This document shows positions 63,606-64,000 of a stretch of 64,000 nucleotides of DNA, piece after piece. The stretch is from CAWFKS01 sp963816435 (GTDB taxonomy: Bacteria > Pseudomonadota > Alphaproteobacteria > Rhizobiales > Rhizobiaceae). The notes under the pieces were generated by a model, which saw nothing but the letters and a program-made list of their open reading frames with translations, made no database searches and had not been told where the DNA came from. Location: positions 44,766-108,765 of the forward strand of contig CAWFKS010000017.1 in NCBI GenBank assembly GCA_963816435.1, in the 5' to 3' direction. Within the stretch, counting starts at the first letter, position 1. Each line of letters starts with the position of its first letter. Position numbers and translations under genes: made by a program.

Positions 63606-64000
63606 ATGGGAGTTGCCCGCCACATCGCCGCACCGCATGTCGTCCGCCTCGCCGGCGAGACCGACTTCGACGGCTGGCGCGACGCCGCCCGCCACCTGGC
63701 TCTGGCCGGCATCGCGCCGGAACGCGTGCACTGGCTGGTCGATGGCCGGCCGGACGCCGACCTGTTCAATGCCTTGCCGACACCTCTGCCCGCGATGCCT
63801 TCGGACGCCAGGCTGATGGTGTCGCGCGACTTCATCGTCCGCGCCGGCACCGTCGCCTGCCACGCCGATCCCGACCGCTTCGCCTTTCTCTATCGCGTGC
63901 TGTGGCGCCTGCAGCGCGAGCGGGAGTTGCTGAACATCGCCAGCGACCCCGACGTGCGCCGCTTCGAGGCCATGGAGAAGGCGGTGCGCCGCGACGCCCA
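63606..64000 (+). CDS. DUF4130 / UdgX-family uracil-DNA-binding protein, 3' truncated
   Basis: The first 131 codons are in the window; the gene continues past the right edge. The visible part matches the DUF4130 (probable DNA metabolism) domain: VVRLAGETDFDGWRDAARHL, VHWLVDGRPDADLF and FAFLYRVLWRLQRERELL. In Hyphomicrobiales this domain is commonly fused to a C-terminal UdgX-type uracil-DNA glycosylase domain, which I cannot see here. It starts three bases after the radical SAM stop, so the two are co-transcribed under the LexA box. Confidence 0.85.
   Translation, partial: MGVARHIAAPHVVRLAGETDFDGWRDAARHLALAGIAPERVHWLVDGRPDADLFNALPTPLPAMPSDARLMVSRDFIVRAGTVACHADPDRFAFLYRVLWRLQRERELLNIASDPDVRRFEAMEKAVRRDA

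Overview
The window is high-GC DNA from an alphaproteobacterium, most likely a Hyphomicrobiales (Rhizobiales) member near Mesorhizobium, Aquamicrobium or Nitratireductor. The pointers are the split pntA1/pntA2/pntB transhydrogenase with an aa3-oxidase subunit IV gene beside it, DUF992 and DUF3096 proteins, rpsU next to a TPR lipoprotein, an alphaproteobacterial LexA box (GAAC-N7-GAAC), abundant solute-binding-protein transporters, and GC-rich palindromic intergenic repeats. The genus is inferred and cannot be proven from the sequence. I saw no rRNA, tRNA, CRISPR array, prophage or insertion sequence.

Layout. (1) 1-5364, plus strand: the end of a peptide/oligopeptide ABC transporter operon (binding protein, DppB-like permease, a fused DppC-DppD protein, DppF) and a GntR/FCD regulator. 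(2) 15749-5365, minus strand: a tightly packed run of ten genes encoding an FAD amine oxidase, TctC-TctB-TctA, a complete TRAP transporter, an M81 metallopeptidase, an alpha/beta hydrolase and an ornithine-cyclodeaminase-like enzyme. A divergent XRE-cupin regulator and two tandem perfect inverted repeats sit at its head. (3) 22470-16876, minus: heterotetrameric sarcosine oxidase (soxB, an inserted cupin gene, soxD, soxA, soxG). (4) 23174-28304, plus: ribosomal protein S21, a TPR lipoprotein, a flavodoxin-fold quinone reductase, a DUF992 protein, and an HTH regulator with an MFS exporter. (5) 33812-28553, minus: aa3-oxidase subunit IV, pntA1-pntA2-pntB and a membrane-anchored alpha/beta hydrolase. 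(6) 42126-34672, minus: an acyl-CoA synthetase co-transcribed with a complete Liv-type ABC transporter and a 47-residue DUF3096 protein. (7) 42374-46407, minus: a Crp/Fnr regulator, a FeeM-like N-acyltransferase and a GGDEF-EAL protein. (8) 46489-54183: a fused indolepyruvate ferredoxin oxidoreductase divergent from a TRAP transporter for probable 2-oxoacids. (9) 54431-64000: a glutamine amidotransferase, 2-hydroxyacid dehydrogenase, LacI and MarR regulators, a creatininase-family amidohydrolase, an orphan HigA antitoxin, a CobW GTPase with a WD40 protein, and a LexA-box-preceded radical SAM plus DUF4130/UdgX-type DNA repair pair.

The physiology is that of a nutrient scavenger. At least five solute-binding-protein uptake systems (Dpp, TTT, two TRAP, Liv) are each paired with amine, amino-acid or acyl-CoA catabolic enzymes and a local regulator.

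A strong caution applies throughout. About twenty otherwise well-conserved genes are broken by single-base indels, mostly +1, and removing the indel restores family length and ending every time. I read this as uncorrected sequencing or consensus error rather than decay. Broken genes are given at their full restored extent, with each shift position stated.
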